Notes: generated by a model not told the origin, from the letters alone. Shown: positions 47,806-59,339, numbered from the stretch's first letter. The stretch: DNA of 64,000 nt from Thiohalocapsa sp. (GCA_021736785.1 JAIPFF010000013.1:43936-107935); one strand, 5' to 3'. A program made the numbers and translations.

Positions 47806-50800
47806 TCTCCAAGGTCTTCGTCGACCGGCCGCGGCTTGCGGCCGTGGTCTCCATCGTGCTGGTGGTGGCGGGACTGCTCGCCATCCAGGCCATTCCGGTG
47901 GCCCAGTATCCGGCCATTACACCGCCGGTGGTGCTGATCTCCGCCACCTATCCCGGCGCCGACGCCGAGACCATCGCCGACACCGTCGGCGGTCCCATCG
48001 AGGAACAGGTCAATGGCGTCAAGGACATGCTGTATATGTCCTCGACCGCCTCCAGCGCCGGTACCTATAGCCTGATGGTGACGTTCGCCGTCGGCACCGA
48101 TCCCGACATCGCCCAGGTCAACACCCAAAACCGCGTCTCGCAGGCGCTGGCCAAGCTGCCGCAGGAGGTGCAGAACCTGGGCGTGACCGTGGAGGCCGAG
48201 TCCACCAATCTGCTGCTGGTGGTGGCGGTGTCGTCGCCGGACGAGAGCCGCGACCCGCTATTTCTGTCGAACTTCGCGACCATCAACATCCAGGACGAGC
48301 TGGCGCGGGTGAACGGGGTCGGCGAAGCGAAGCAGTTCGGTCCGCTGGATTACTCCATGCGTATCTGGCTAGAGCCGACCAAGATGGCCGCGCTCGGCAT
48401 CGCGCCGGAGGATGTGGTCAACGCGATTCGCCAGCAAAATCTGCAGGCGGCGCTGGGCCAAGTCGGCGGACCGCCAATCCCCGACAGCCAGGCGTTCCAG
48501 TACACCATCGTCACCAAGGGCCAGTTGGTAACGCCGCAGGAGTTCGGCCAGATCGTCGTTCGCACCGGCGCCGACGGTGCCATCGTGCGCATCGACGACG
48601 TGGCGCGGGTCGAGCTCGGCTCCGAGTCCTATAACGCCACGTCGTCCTTCAACGGCAAGCCGGCGGCGGCCATCGCCATTTATCAGGCGCCGGGCGCCAA
48701 CGCCCTGAACGTCGCCGATGCCGTGCGCGCGCAGCTGAAGCAGCTCGAGACCCGTTTCCCGGCCGGCGTCGAGGCGACGGTCATGTATGACTCGACGCTG
48801 TTCGTGCAGGAGTCCATCAAGGAAATCGTCCTCACGCTCGCGATCACGGCCGTGATCGTGCTGCTGGTGGTGTACCTGTTCCTGCAGGATCTGCGCGCCA
48901 CCATCGTGCCGGCGGTGACCATTCCCGTCTCGCTGATCGGCGTCTTCATCGTCCTGCTGGCGGCGGGCTTCTCCGCCAACACCATCAGCCTGTTCGCGGT
49001 GGTGCTGGCCATCGGTCTGGTGGTCGACGACGCCATCGTCGTGGTGGAGAACGTCCAGCGCATCATGCTGGAGGAGGGTCTCGACCGCCGCGAGGCGACC
49101 CTGAAGGCCATGCGCCAGGTTACCGGCCCCATTGTCTCCACCACGCTGGTGTTGTTCGCGATCTTCGCGCCGGTGGCGTTCCTGCCCGGCATCTCCGGGG
49201 AGCTGTTTCGGCAGTTCGCGCTGACCATTTCCGCCGCCGTGGCCATCTCCGCGCTGAATGCGCTGACATTGTCGCCGGTGCTGACGGCGCTCTTTCTGGG
49301 CAAGCCCAAGCAGGCCCGCCGCGGGCTGTTCGCGTGGTTCAATGCCGGGCTCGACGGCGCCCGTAACGGCTATGTCTCGGTCGTTGCGCTGATCGCGCGC
49401 CGCTCGCTGGTGGCGGGCGTGCTGATCGTCGCGGTGGGCGCCGCCGCGCTGCTGGTGCTGGACAGGCTGCCGAGCGGCTTTCTGCCGAACGAAGACCAAG
49501 GCGTGCTGTTCGTCGACGTCAGCCTGCCCAGCGCGGCCTCCCTGCCGCGCACGGAGACGGTCCTGGCCCGCGCGCGGGAGATCGCGCTGGCGACGCCCGG
49601 TGTGGCCGATGTGCTGACGGTTTCCGGCTACAGCATGCTCACGAGTGCGCCCTCGTCCAATGCGGGCCTCGGTGTCTTCGTGCTGGACCCCTGGGACGAG
49701 CGCACCACGCCCGAAACGAGGCTAGGCGGGCTCTATCAAAAGCTGAAGGCCGAGCTCGATGCCATTCCGGGTGCCGACATTCTGGTCTTCCCGCCGCCGC
49801 CGATTCCGGGCCTCGGCGCCGCGGGCGGCTTTACCATGCAGATCGAGGCCCTCGGCGGGCAGTCCGCTCGCGAGCTGACCGAGGTATTGAAAGGGGTCGT
49901 CGCGACCGCCAATCAGGACCCGCGCATCGCCAACGCCTATTCCACCTTCACCGCCGACGTGCCACGGCTCTTTCTCGACCTCGACCGCACGCAGGCCGAG
50001 TATCTGGACGTGCCCGTCTCCGACGTATTCCAGACGCTGCAATCGGTCTTCGGCAGCACCTATGTCAATAATTTCACCTATCTGGGCCGCACCTTCCAGG
50101 TGAATGTCCAGGCCGAGGAGTCCGCCCGCCAGCGCGTCGAGGACGTCGGCGAGACCTATGTGCGCAACAGCCAGGGCCTCATGGTGCCGATCTCGGTGAT
50201 CGCCGAGATTCGCGAGGACCTGGGTGCCGACCTGATGTTCCGCTATAACCAGTTCCCGACGGCGGCGATCAACGGCAGCGCCGCGCCGGGCTACTCCGGC
50301 GGCGATGCGATGGCGGCCATGGAGGCGGCGGCGCGCAAGTCGCTGCCGGATGGCTACGGCTTCGAATGGACGGCAATGTCGTATCAAGAGGCGCAGCAGA
50401 CCGCCGGCGGCGAGATCGCGATCTTCGCGCTGGCGGTGCTGTTCGGCTACCTGTTTCTGGTGGCGCTCTACGAGAGCTGGGCGATTCCGTTCGCGGTGCT
50501 CACGTCGGTGGCGGTGGCGATGCTGGGGGCGGCGCTGGCGCTCTGGATCGTCGGCCTAGACAACGACCTCTACACCCAAATCGGCCTGGTGCTGCTGATC
50601 GGGCTGGCGGCGAAGAACGCCATCCTGATCGTCGAATTCGCCAAGGAGCAGCGCGAGGGCGGCATGACGCTTTTCGAGGCCGCCCTGGCCGGTGCCCGAA
50701 TGCGCTTCCGGGCCGTGCTGATGACGGCGCTCGCGTTCATCATCGGGCTGCTGCCGCTGGTGCTGGCCACCGGTGCCGGCGCCAACGCGCGGGTGCATCT

Positions 50801-50969
50801 GGGCTTCACCGTGCTCGGCGGCATGCTGGCGGCGACGCTGGTCGGCATATTGCTGATCCCGGGCCTGTACGTGATGTTCCAGTGGATCGGCGACAGCGTC
50901 GGGGCGTTGATCCGGCCGCCGAGTCGGGACGATCGGCCCGAGCGCACGGACGCCGAAGAGGCACCCTAG
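47802..50969 (+). CDS. RND multidrug efflux pump, HAE1 (AcrB) family
   Basis: 1055-aa proton-driven trimeric exporter. N-terminal helix '[29 protein letters not shown]', two large periplasmic loops and 12 helices. The proton-relay residues are present: paired Asp in '[18 protein letters not shown]' and Lys in '[18 protein letters not shown]'. The '[31 protein letters not shown]' block is standard. Substrates cannot be told from sequence. No outer-membrane channel gene and no local regulator is present, so a shared TolC elsewhere is implied. Confidence 0.95.
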   Translation: MISKVFVDRPRLAAVVSIVLVVAGLLAIQAIPVAQYPAITPPVVLISATYPGADAETIADTVGGPIEEQVNGVKDMLYMSSTASSAGTYSLMVTFAVGTDPDIAQVNTQNRVSQALAKLPQEVQNLGVTVEAESTNLLLVVAVSSPDESRDPLFLSNFATINIQDELARVNGVGEAKQFGPLDYSMRIWLEPTKMAALGIAPEDVVNAIRQQNLQAALGQVGGPPIPDSQAFQYTIVTKGQLVTPQEFGQIVVRTGADGAIVRIDDVARVELGSESYNATSSFNGKPAAAIAIYQAPGANALNVADAVRAQLKQLETRFPAGVEATVMYDSTLFVQESIKEIVLTLAITAVIVLLVVYLFLQDLRATIVPAVTIPVSLIGVFIVLLAAGFSANTISLFAVVLAIGLVVDDAIVVVENVQRIMLEEGLDRREATLKAMRQVTGPIVSTTLVLFAIFAPVAFLPGISGELFRQFALTISAAVAISALNALTLSPVLTALFLGKPKQARRGLFAWFNAGLDGARNGYVSVVALIARRSLVAGVLIVAVGAAALLVLDRLPSGFLPNEDQGVLFVDVSLPSAASLPRTETVLARAREIALATPGVADVLTVSGYSMLTSAPSSNAGLGVFVLDPWDERTTPETRLGGLYQKLKAELDAIPGADILVFPPPPIPGLGAAGGFTMQIEALGGQSARELTEVLKGVVATANQDPRIANAYSTFTADVPRLFLDLDRTQAEYLDVPVSDVFQTLQSVFGSTYVNNFTYLGRTFQVNVQAEESARQRVEDVGETYVRNSQGLMVPISVIAEIREDLGADLMFRYNQFPTAAINGSAAPGYSGGDAMAAMEAAARKSLPDGYGFEWTAMSYQEAQQTAGGEIAIFALAVLFGYLFLVALYESWAIPFAVLTSVAVAMLGAALALWIVGLDNDLYTQIGLVLLIGLAAKNAILIVEFAKEQREGGMTLFEAALAGARMRFRAVLMTALAFIIGLLPLVLATGAGANARVHLGFTVLGGMLAATLVGILLIPGLYVMFQWIGDSVGALIRPPSRDDRPERTDAEEAP

Positions 50970-51010
50970 GGAGGGACTGATTCATTGGTCATCCCGACCA
51001 ACAATCAGAC

Positions 51011-51040
51011 GGAACCAAAAAACGCGGTTTTCGGGTTCCT
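51011..51040 (+). terminator. Hairpin downstream of the RND operon
   Basis: GGAACC pairs with GGTTCC, with inner AAAA pairing TTTT, starting 41 bp after the pump stop. T-rich sequence follows only weakly. It abuts the 18-bp tandem repeat. Confidence 0.4.
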
Positions 51041-51042
51041 TC

Positions 51043-51132
51043 ATTCTCCAAGGCTGAGGCATTCTCCAAGGCTGAGGCATTCTCCAAGGCTGAGGCGTTC
51101 TCAAAGGCTGAGGCATTCTCAAACGCTTGCCC
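51043..51132. repeat. 18-bp tandem repeat, four good copies plus one decayed
   Basis: ATTCTCCAAGGCTGAGGC three times exactly (51043, 51061, 51079), a fourth copy with two changes (51097) and a decayed fifth (51115). Because 18 is a multiple of three, the minus strand reads as a six-residue repeat 'ENASAL', which produces the spurious ORF on the track. Confidence 0.9.
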
Positions 51133-51592
51133 GCATGAAACTGGCGGAGCGTCCTGCCACGCACGGGAACCGCTGGATATTTCGGCGCGTCCCTTGCGGG
51201 TGCCGGCTCGTTGATCATGCCGGCGGACAATGGACAAAGTCGGGGAAGGGGCTTGTTCCGGAGGTTCGGAATTGTTTCCGGAGTCCGGAGGCTCGGATCG
51301 TTTGCGCGATCCGGTAGGTCACGACGCTTCGTCGGCTGCCATCTTGTGGGTACACGGTGTATTCTGCTGCAATTGTGCGACGTATGGGGAATGTCCGTAT
51401 CCCCCCGGCGCGTGCTGCCGTATAGAGGGTCCCCCCATTTCAATTTGCGGTAATGCCGCCACAATGTGGCGGCGGCCCAACGTGTTGCGAGCGCTGGGGG
51501 ACCGCATAGCGAGCCGGCGATGCTCCCGCCGCAAAGTCCGCCAGACTCCGGCTCGCCTAAGCTGCTCCAAAGCGTCGATAAGGAACAACAAC

Positions 51593-53074
51593 ATGCCGTC
51601 CCTGGCAACCATCCTGGAACTACTGCTGACCACCGGGCTGATTATTCTGGCCGTGATGTCGCTGCATCTGACGACACTGAGCGTCGCTCGTCTGTTACTT
51701 GCGCGGCGTCCGCTGCCCGATCGACTCGCCGAAGGTTTAATCGAGCATCGGTCCGACGACGAGGCGCTGCCGGATGTCCTGATCCAGATTCCCCTCTACA
51801 ACGAGGGCGATCTGATCGAGCGGATTCTGACATCCGTGACGGCGCTCGACTGGCCGGCGCGGCGTCTTCATATTCAAGTGCTCGACGACAGCACCGACGG
51901 CATCTCCCTGGCCGCGAGTCGCGCGGCGGTGGATGCAGTGGCCCGGCAAGGCTGGCAGGTCACGCTACAGCACCGCGCCCAGCGCACCGCCTTCAAGGCC
52001 GGAGCGCTGGCGGAGGGGCTGGCGCGGTGCGACGCTCCCTACGTGGCCATCTTCGACGTCGACTTTCTGCCGCCGCCGGACTTTTTGCGCCGGACCGTCG
52101 GCGTCTTGCTGGCGGACGAGCGCATGGCCTACGTGCAGACCCGTTGGCTGCACGCCAACCGCGAGCACAACCTGCTCACGCGCGCCCAAGGCAGGCTGCT
52201 CGACGGGCACTTTCTGGTGGAGCAGGAATCGCGGCTGCGCCTGGGACTACCAGTGCCCTTCAACGGTACCGGCGGCGTCTGGCGCCGCGCGGCCATCGAC
52301 GACGCGGGCGGCTGGCATGGCGATACCTTGACCGAAGATCTGGATCTCAGTCTGCGCGCACGTCTTCGGGGCTGGCGCTCGGGCTATTTGGCCGACCTCG
52401 GCGTTCCCGGCATCCTGCCCGAGTCTCCGCGCGCATGGCGCATCCAGCAGTTTCGATGGACCAAGGGCTTCATCGAGTGTCTGGTCAAGCTGGCGCCGGA
52501 CATTTGGCGCAGCGACCGACTGCCGCGCTGGCAGAAGTTGCTGATTACGCTGCAACTCACGCAGCCGCTGGCGTTCCTGGTGGGCTTCGCCTCGATCCTT
52601 TGCGGTCTGCCCTTCATTGCCGGGACGTTTGCGGCAGGGCCGGTGCTGTCCACCGTCGCGCTCGGTACCGCGAGTATCGGTTTGCTGGGGCCGATTTCCG
52701 TCCTGACCATCGGCGCTTGGGGTGCACCGCCGCTGCGTATCCTGCGCGAGGGAGCGATTGCGCTGTTCCTGACCAGCGGTTTGATGCTGTCCAATACCCG
52801 CGCCGCGCTGGAGGCGCTGGTCGGGCGCCGCAGTGACTTCATCCGAACGCCGAAGCGCACCGAGCTGCCGGTGGCCGGCGCGGGTACGCGCCCCTGCCGC
52901 TGCGGATTGCTCGAGCTCGCCGCCGGCGGCGGTTTGTTCACCTTCGTGCTACTGGAGCATCCGCTGGCGCTGCTGCCGATGGCGCTGGCCATCGGCGGCC
53001 TGCTCGGCTTCGGCCTGATGCAGATCGACGAGCAGGCGAGCAGCGCACCGCAAATCACCTCCCGCGCCGAATAG
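51593..53074 (+). CDS. Processive GT2 glycosyltransferase, cellulose-synthase-like
   Basis: A 493-aa membrane beta-glycan synthase type. ATG 51593 has AAGGAA upstream; the track's start is 121 codons early. N-terminal helix (residues 5-35), then the GT-A domain with 'LIQIPLYNEGDLIERIL', first Asp in 'VLDDSTDG', 'IFDVDFLPP' (DxD), acceptor 'EDLDLS' and 'QQFRWTKG' (QxxRW), then C-terminal helices (from ~315). The set D, DxD, ED, QxxRW is that of processive synthases (glucomannan or CslA-like rather than BcsA, as no PilZ domain is present). It is isolated, flanked on both sides by tandem repeats. Confidence 0.88.
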   Translation: MPSLATILELLLTTGLIILAVMSLHLTTLSVARLLLARRPLPDRLAEGLIEHRSDDEALPDVLIQIPLYNEGDLIERILTSVTALDWPARRLHIQVLDDSTDGISLAASRAAVDAVARQGWQVTLQHRAQRTAFKAGALAEGLARCDAPYVAIFDVDFLPPPDFLRRTVGVLLADERMAYVQTRWLHANREHNLLTRAQGRLLDGHFLVEQESRLRLGLPVPFNGTGGVWRRAAIDDAGGWHGDTLTEDLDLSLRARLRGWRSGYLADLGVPGILPESPRAWRIQQFRWTKGFIECLVKLAPDIWRSDRLPRWQKLLITLQLTQPLAFLVGFASILCGLPFIAGTFAAGPVLSTVALGTASIGLLGPISVLTIGAWGAPPLRILREGAIALFLTSGLMLSNTRAALEALVGRRSDFIRTPKRTELPVAGAGTRPCRCGLLELAAGGGLFTFVLLEHPLALLPMALAIGGLLGFGLMQIDEQASSAPQITSRAE

Positions 53075-53327
53075 CCCGGAGCCGCCCTGCGAATCCGCGT
53101 CCGTGCTGAAGCCCGGACTCCCCGGAGCGCGGCTTGCTTCCGAGGAGTCTGCGGCTCGCCGCGTATGTGGGTTGCCGGGGTAGGCGCGAATCCTCGTCCG
53201 TGCTGAAGCCCGGACTCCCCGGAGCGGGGCTTGTTTCCGAGGAGTCTGCGGCTCGCCGCGGACGAGGCTTGCGGGCGGCGATGCGGGCCGGGAGTGATCC
53301 TTACGGGCAGCCGCCCACGCTGACGGC

Positions 53328-53519
53328 GATCTTTGCCGGCGGCGATCCTGGCTGACGGCAATCCGTAACGGCGCCGATCTTTGCCGGCGGCGATCCCGGC
53401 TGTCGGCAATCCGTAACGGCGCCGATCTTTGCCGGCGGCGATCCCGGCTGGCGGCGATCCGTAACGGCGCCGATCTTTGCCGGCGGCGATCCCGGCTGGC
53501 GGCGATCCGCAAAGGCGGC
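53328..53519. repeat. 48-bp tandem units, four copies
   Basis: GATCTTTGCCGGCGGCGATC starts at 53328, 53376, 53424 and 53472, a strict 48-bp period. Within each unit 'ggcgatc' recurs. The same unit appears once at 53694 (with one change, gatcttc) and twice at 53916 and 53964, always beginning 132 bp after the large-unit anchor. Confidence 0.95.
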
Positions 53520-53578
53520 GATCCGTACCGGCTGCGCGGCATCACCCGCGTTCCCGCTTACGTCCGTGCTGAAGCCCG

Positions 53579-53612
53579 GACTCCCCGGAGCGCGGCTTGC
53601 CTCCGGGGAGTC
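53579..53612. repeat. 12-bp perfect inverted repeat inside the large repeat unit
   Basis: GACTCCCCGGAG, 10-nt loop, CTCCGGGGAGTC. The same structure recurs at 53801-53834 and, with mismatches, in the other units. Such a stem could stall polymerase or act as a transcript end for either neighbour. Confidence 0.85.
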
Positions 53613-54218
53613 TGCGGCTCGCCGCGGACGAGGCTTGCGGGCAGCGATGCGGGCGGTGAGTGATCCTTACCGGCAGCCGCCCACGCTGACGGCGATCTTC
53701 GCCGGCGGCGATCCTGGCTGGCGGCCATCCGCAAAAGCGGCGATCCGTAACCACTGTGCGGCATCACCCGCGTTCCCGCTTACGTCCGTGCTGAAGCCCG
53801 GACTCCCCGGAGCGCGGCTTGCCTCCGGGGAGTCTGCGGCTCGCCGCGGACGAGGCTTGCGGGCAGCGATGCGGGCCGGGAGTGATCCTTACGGGCAGCC
53901 GCCCACGCTGACGGCGATCTTTGCCGGCGGCGATCCTGGCTGTCGGCAATCCGTAACGGCGCCGATCTTTGCCGGCGGCGATCCTGGCTGACGGCCATCC
54001 GCAAAAGCGGCGATCCGTACCGGCTGCGCGGCATCACCCGCGTTCCCGCTTACGTCCGTGCTGAAGCCCGGACTCCCCGGAGCGCGGCCTGACTCCGAGG
54101 AGTCTGCGGCTCGCCGCTTATGTGGGTTGCCGGGGTAGGCGCGAATCCTCGTCCGTGCTGAAGCCCGGACTCCCCAGAGCGCGGCATGGGTGGTAGGTGG
54201 GCTTGGCGGCTTGCCGGG

Positions 54219-55766
<1,548 letters not shown>

Positions 55767-55813
55767 CGGTGCTTCTCCGTCGGATACATCGGTTGGCATG
55801 GCGCGCGCGGGGA

Positions 55814-56830
55814 TCAGGAATCGGATTTTTCGTGATGGCCGCCGAACTGGTAGCGCATCGCGGACAGGATCTTGTTGGCGAAGTCGGCCTCGCCGCGGGA
55901 GGTGAAGCGCTCGAACAGGGCCGTGGTCAGCAGCGGGGCAGGGGTGCCGGTCTCGATGGCGGCCTGGCAGGTCCAGCGGCCCTCGCCCGAGTCTGAAACG
56001 CGCCCGCCGAAGTTGGACAGATCCTGATCCTGGTGCAGGGCGATGGCGGTCAGATCAAGCAGCCACGAGGCGACCACGCTGCCGCGGCGCCAGACCTCGG
56101 CCACATCGGCGATATCGATGTCGTACTGATAGTGCTCCGGGTTCGCCAGCGGCGCGGTCTCGGCGTCGACGCTGTGCTCCTTGAGGCCGATGCCGGCGTG
56201 CTTGAGCAGGTTCAGGCCCTCCGCATAGGATGCCATCAGCGCGTACTCGATGCCGTTGTGCACCATCTTCACGAAGTGCCCGGCGCCGCTCGGGCCGCAG
56301 TGCAGATAGCCGTGCTCCGCCCTGCTGTGGGGGCCGTCGCGCCCGGCCGTGCGCTCGATGTCGCCGACACCGGGGGCCAGCGTGGCGAAGATCGGGTCCA
56401 GGTACTCCACCGCGTCGGTGTCGCCGCCGATCATCAGGCAGTAACCGCGCTCGCGGCCCCACACACCGCCCGAGGTGCCGCAGTCCAGAAAACGGATGCC
56501 GGCATCTTGCAGCGATTTCGCGTGGCGGATGTCTTCTTGGTAGTGGGAATTGCCGCCGTCGATGATGATATCGCCCGACTGCATGTGCGGCTTGAGATCG
56601 GTGATGACATGGTCGACCACGGCGGCCGGCACCATGATCCAGGCCGCGCGCGGCGGCTTGAGCTTGGCGCAGAAGTCGGCGATGTCCGCGGCGCCCGTCG
56701 CACCGTGCTCGGAGAGGGCCTTCACGGCGGCCTGGTCACGGTCGTAGACCACGCACTCGTGTCCGGCGTCCATCAGGCGTTGAACCATGTTGGCGCCCAT
56801 GCGCCCGAGTCCGATCATTCCGATTTGCAT
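55814..56830 (-). CDS. gnd: 6-phosphogluconate dehydrogenase, short (GntZ/YqeC-like) form
   Basis: Decarboxylating dehydrogenase converting 6-phosphogluconate to ribulose-5-phosphate. 338 aa, shorter than the ~470-aa E. coli Gnd. 'MIGLGRMGANMVQRLMDAGHECVVYDRD' is the Rossmann loop; an acidic residue after strand 2 ('YDRD') suggests NAD rather than NADP. 'IIDGGNSHYQEDIRHA', 'GTSGGVWGRERGYCLMIGG' and 'GPSGAGHFVKMVHNGIEY' (catalytic Lys, His-Asn) are intact. Paired with zwf, it completes the oxidative branch. Confidence 0.94.
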   Translation of the reverse strand: MQIGMIGLGRMGANMVQRLMDAGHECVVYDRDQAAVKALSEHGATGAADIADFCAKLKPPRAAWIMVPAAVVDHVITDLKPHMQSGDIIIDGGNSHYQEDIRHAKSLQDAGIRFLDCGTSGGVWGRERGYCLMIGGDTDAVEYLDPIFATLAPGVGDIERTAGRDGPHSRAEHGYLHCGPSGAGHFVKMVHNGIEYALMASYAEGLNLLKHAGIGLKEHSVDAETAPLANPEHYQYDIDIADVAEVWRRGSVVASWLLDLTAIALHQDQDLSNFGGRVSDSGEGRWTCQAAIETGTPAPLLTTALFERFTSRGEADFANKILSAMRYQFGGHHEKSDS

Positions 56831-57266
56831 GCTGGTTGCTCCTCTCTGTTTGATTCGCGGGACGGGTTTGAATCGCGGGACGGGGTGGATTGTCGATGTC
56901 GGAGCGCGATTGCGGTCGGCGCGCCTTTACTGCCGCATGGCCGGTCGGAGGCAACCCCTTCCGGCTGCAACTGGGTTTGGCGGCAACCGAGTCCGGCCGC
57001 GCGCAACCGCCGCTGCACCCGGGGCCGACGTCCGCAGGGACCGGACCGCGGCGACACAGCTTTCGCGTCTGACCAATCGGCGCGCCATCGGGTACCCCGG
57101 AATCCTGCGCCTGCCGCTGCCGCAGCTGCGAATCCCGTTCCGTGGCGATCCTTGGCTGGCCGCATTCAGCAATCCTGCGCCTGCGCCTGCGGCCGCCATC
57201 GACACGCGGCGCGTTGCCGGGCCTGCCAGCGGCCGCAGCCGCGCCTCGCGCCGGTCCTTGCGGGCC
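56831..57266. other. Intergenic region between glgX and gnd, no gene supported
   Basis: About 435 bp between the stop of glgX and the start of gnd, both minus strand. Open frames are shadows with Arg/Pro-rich translations. A short direct repeat 'tcgcgggacgggt' / 'tcgcgggacgggg' lies at about 56853-56885, just upstream of gnd. The region may hold the gnd-zwf promoter; no clear motif was seen. Confidence 0.45.
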
Positions 57267-59339
57267 TCAGCGCGACTCCAGCACCACGACGCTGCGCGGC
57301 TCCACACGGACCTTTGCCGAGCCGACCTGCGGCTGCGAGCCCGCCTCCGGCACGCTCGGCTCGCCGGCGGTGTCGACGGCCTTGTGCCAATGGCGGCCGT
57401 CGATGCGGGGCAGGGCGAAGTCGAGCGCGTCGTCCCACATGTTCATCACCACATGCAGGTGCGCATCCGATTCCTCCAGCCCCGCCAGCGTAAAGGCCAG
57501 CACGCGGGCGTTGCCGTCGTCCCAACCCGGGTCGTCCAAGTTGGTGCCGTGCCAGGTGATATCGGGCAAGTGGCCGTCGCGCTGGGGCTTGCCGGTCAGG
57601 AAGCGGTTACGGCGCAAGGTGGCGTGGCGGTGCCGGAACGCGATCATCGCCCGCGTGAAGTCGAGCATGTCGCGGTTGTCGTCGAGCAGGCGCCAGTCGA
57701 ACCAGGACAGGTCGTTGTTCTGGCAATAGGTGTTGTTGTTGCCGCGCTTGCTGTGCAGCACCTCGTCGCCGGAGAACAGCATCGGCACGCCCTGGCTCAG
57801 CATCAGGATGGCCATGAAGTTCTTCGCCTGGCGCCGGCGCAGGGCGATGATCTCGGGGTCGTCCGTCGGGCCCTCGGTGCCGCAGTTCCAGCTGATGTTG
57901 TGGTTGTGGCCGTCGCGGTTGTCCTCGCCGTTGGCGGCGTTGTGCTTCTTGTTGTAGCTGACCAAGTCCATCAGCGAGAAGCCGTCGTGGCAGGTGACGA
58001 AATTAATCGAGTTGGCCGGCAGCCGGCCGCGGCTTTCGTAAAGGTCGCTGGAGCCCGCGATGCGGGTGGCCACGTCGGGGATGATGCCGGGGTCGCCGCG
58101 CACGAAGCCGCGGACCACGTCGCGGTAGTGGCCGTTCCATTCGGCCCAGCGGAAGCCCGGAAAGTCGCCCACCTGATACAGCCCGACCGCATCCCAGGCC
58201 TCGGCGATGATGTGCGCGCGGCCGAGCTCCGGCGAGAGCTCGATGGACCACAGCACCGGCGCGTGATACTCCGGCTTGCCGTCCTCGCCGCGGGCCATGG
58301 CGCTGGCCAGGTCGAAGCGGAAGCCGTCCACGTGCATGTCGTGGGCCCAGTAATAGAGGCAGTCGATCAGGTAACGGGTGACCAGCGGATGGTTGCAGTT
58401 CACCGTGTTGCCGCAGCCGGTGTAGTCGCGGTACATGCCGCGGTCGATGAAATCGAGGTGGTAGAAGACCTCGTTGGCGAAGCCCTTGAAGTTGATGGTC
58501 GGCCCGTCGGCGCCGCCCTCGGCGGTGTGGTTGAACACCACGTCCAGAATGACGCCGATACCGGCCCGGTGCAGCGCCTTGACCATGTCGCGGAACTCGT
58601 CGCGGGCGCGGGCCGGGTCGCAGGCGTAGTGGGGATGCGGCGCGTAGAAGCTGTGGGTGCTGTAGCCCCAGTAGTTCTCGAGGCCCAGGCTCGCCGTCTT
58701 CGGCGGTACGTCCTGCACGTCGAAGGCCATGATCGGCAGCAGCTCCACGTGGGTGATGCCGAGCGCCTTTAGATAGGGGATCTTCTCGGTCACGGCCCGA
58801 TAGGTGCCGGGATGCTCGGTGTCGGCGGAGGCGTGACGCGTGAAGCCGCCCACATGCATCTCGTAGATGACGGCGTCGGCCAGGGGCATGTGGCAGTGGG
58901 TATCGCCCTCCCAGTCGTAGTCGTCGCGGATCAGCTGCGAGCGCATGGCGGTGGCCAGGTTGTCGCCCGGCTCGCCGGCGCGGTGCCGGTCCCAGAGCTT
59001 ATCGCTGACGGTGCGGCACCAGGGGTCGAGCAGCAGCTTCTCCGGGTCGTGCCGGGCGCCGCTCTCGCGGGTGTTCGACGGGCCATCGATGCGCCAGCCA
59101 TAGAGCACGCCCTCGGGCAGGCCCTCCACCAGTACGTGCCAGAAGAAGAAGGTCCGGTGGATCTTCGGGTCCAGCTTGATGGTCGCGAACGGATCGACGC
59201 GGTCGTCGCCGTCGAACAGCAACAGCTCCACGTCCGTGGCGTCGCGCGAGAAGCAGCAGAAATTGACCCCGCCGTCGATGAAATTTGCGCCTGCGCGGTC
59301 CCAGGTTCCGGGCTGGATGATGAGGTTGGTATCTGACAT
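57267..59339 (-). CDS. glgX: Glycogen debranching enzyme GlgX
   Basis: GH13 isoamylase-type enzyme that removes short branches from phosphorylase-trimmed glycogen. ATG 59339 ('MSDTNLIIQPG') gives 690 aa. An N-terminal CBM48-like domain (about 8-110) precedes the barrel. Catalytic motifs: 'DVVFNHTAEGG', 'GFRFDLASAM' (nucleophile Asp), 'HIIAEAWDA' (acid/base Glu), 'NFVTCHDGFSL'. A C-terminal beta domain ends at 'VVLESR'. No glgA, glgB, glgC or glgP is in the window. Confidence 0.94.
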   Translation of the reverse strand: MSDTNLIIQPGTWDRAGANFIDGGVNFCCFSRDATDVELLLFDGDDRVDPFATIKLDPKIHRTFFFWHVLVEGLPEGVLYGWRIDGPSNTRESGARHDPEKLLLDPWCRTVSDKLWDRHRAGEPGDNLATAMRSQLIRDDYDWEGDTHCHMPLADAVIYEMHVGGFTRHASADTEHPGTYRAVTEKIPYLKALGITHVELLPIMAFDVQDVPPKTASLGLENYWGYSTHSFYAPHPHYACDPARARDEFRDMVKALHRAGIGVILDVVFNHTAEGGADGPTINFKGFANEVFYHLDFIDRGMYRDYTGCGNTVNCNHPLVTRYLIDCLYYWAHDMHVDGFRFDLASAMARGEDGKPEYHAPVLWSIELSPELGRAHIIAEAWDAVGLYQVGDFPGFRWAEWNGHYRDVVRGFVRGDPGIIPDVATRIAGSSDLYESRGRLPANSINFVTCHDGFSLMDLVSYNKKHNAANGEDNRDGHNHNISWNCGTEGPTDDPEIIALRRRQAKNFMAILMLSQGVPMLFSGDEVLHSKRGNNNTYCQNNDLSWFDWRLLDDNRDMLDFTRAMIAFRHRHATLRRNRFLTGKPQRDGHLPDITWHGTNLDDPGWDDGNARVLAFTLAGLEESDAHLHVVMNMWDDALDFALPRIDGRHWHKAVDTAGEPSVPEAGSQPQVGSAKVRVEPRSVVVLESR

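Larger units (their letters stand above)
50970..51592. other. 620-bp intergenic region with hairpin and 18-bp tandem repeat
   Basis: Between the RND pump and the GT2 gene. It contains a hairpin at 51011-51040, an 18-bp tandem array at 51043-51132 and the GT2 leader. The open frames across it (50989-51237 minus, 51230 plus) are repeat translations or 5' extensions without family features. Confidence 0.6.
53090..54192. repeat. Nested tandem repeat region (VNTR within VNTR)
   Basis: The anchor GTCCGTGCTGAAGCCCGGAC occurs at 53099, 53196, 53562, 53784, 54054 and 54151. The spacings are 97, 366, 222, 270 and 97 bp. The three long units share one core and differ only in the copy number of an internal 48-bp unit (4, 1 and 2): 222 + 48(n-1) gives 366, 222 and 270 exactly. 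The two 97-bp units, which share 'tgtgggttgccggggtaggc', bracket the array. Each anchor is followed by an inverted repeat, perfect in two units. No ORF inside has support. Confidence 0.95.

Noticed and set aside
50989-51237. 82-aa minus ORF with 'ENASAL' repeats
   Set aside because: It is produced by the 18-bp tandem array and has no ribosome site or family.
53542-54037. Minus-strand ORFs of 60-200 aa across the repeat region
   Set aside because: They are translations of the tandem repeat in several frames, Arg/Pro/Ser-rich, without start signals or conserved domains.
53090-54192. Possible CRISPR array
   Set aside because: Repeats are too long and directly adjacent, the 48-bp units have no unique spacers, and no cas gene is present.
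56787-58772. 661-aa plus-strand ORF
   Set aside because: Shadow of glgX and gnd; the minus-strand reading has full catalytic motifs.
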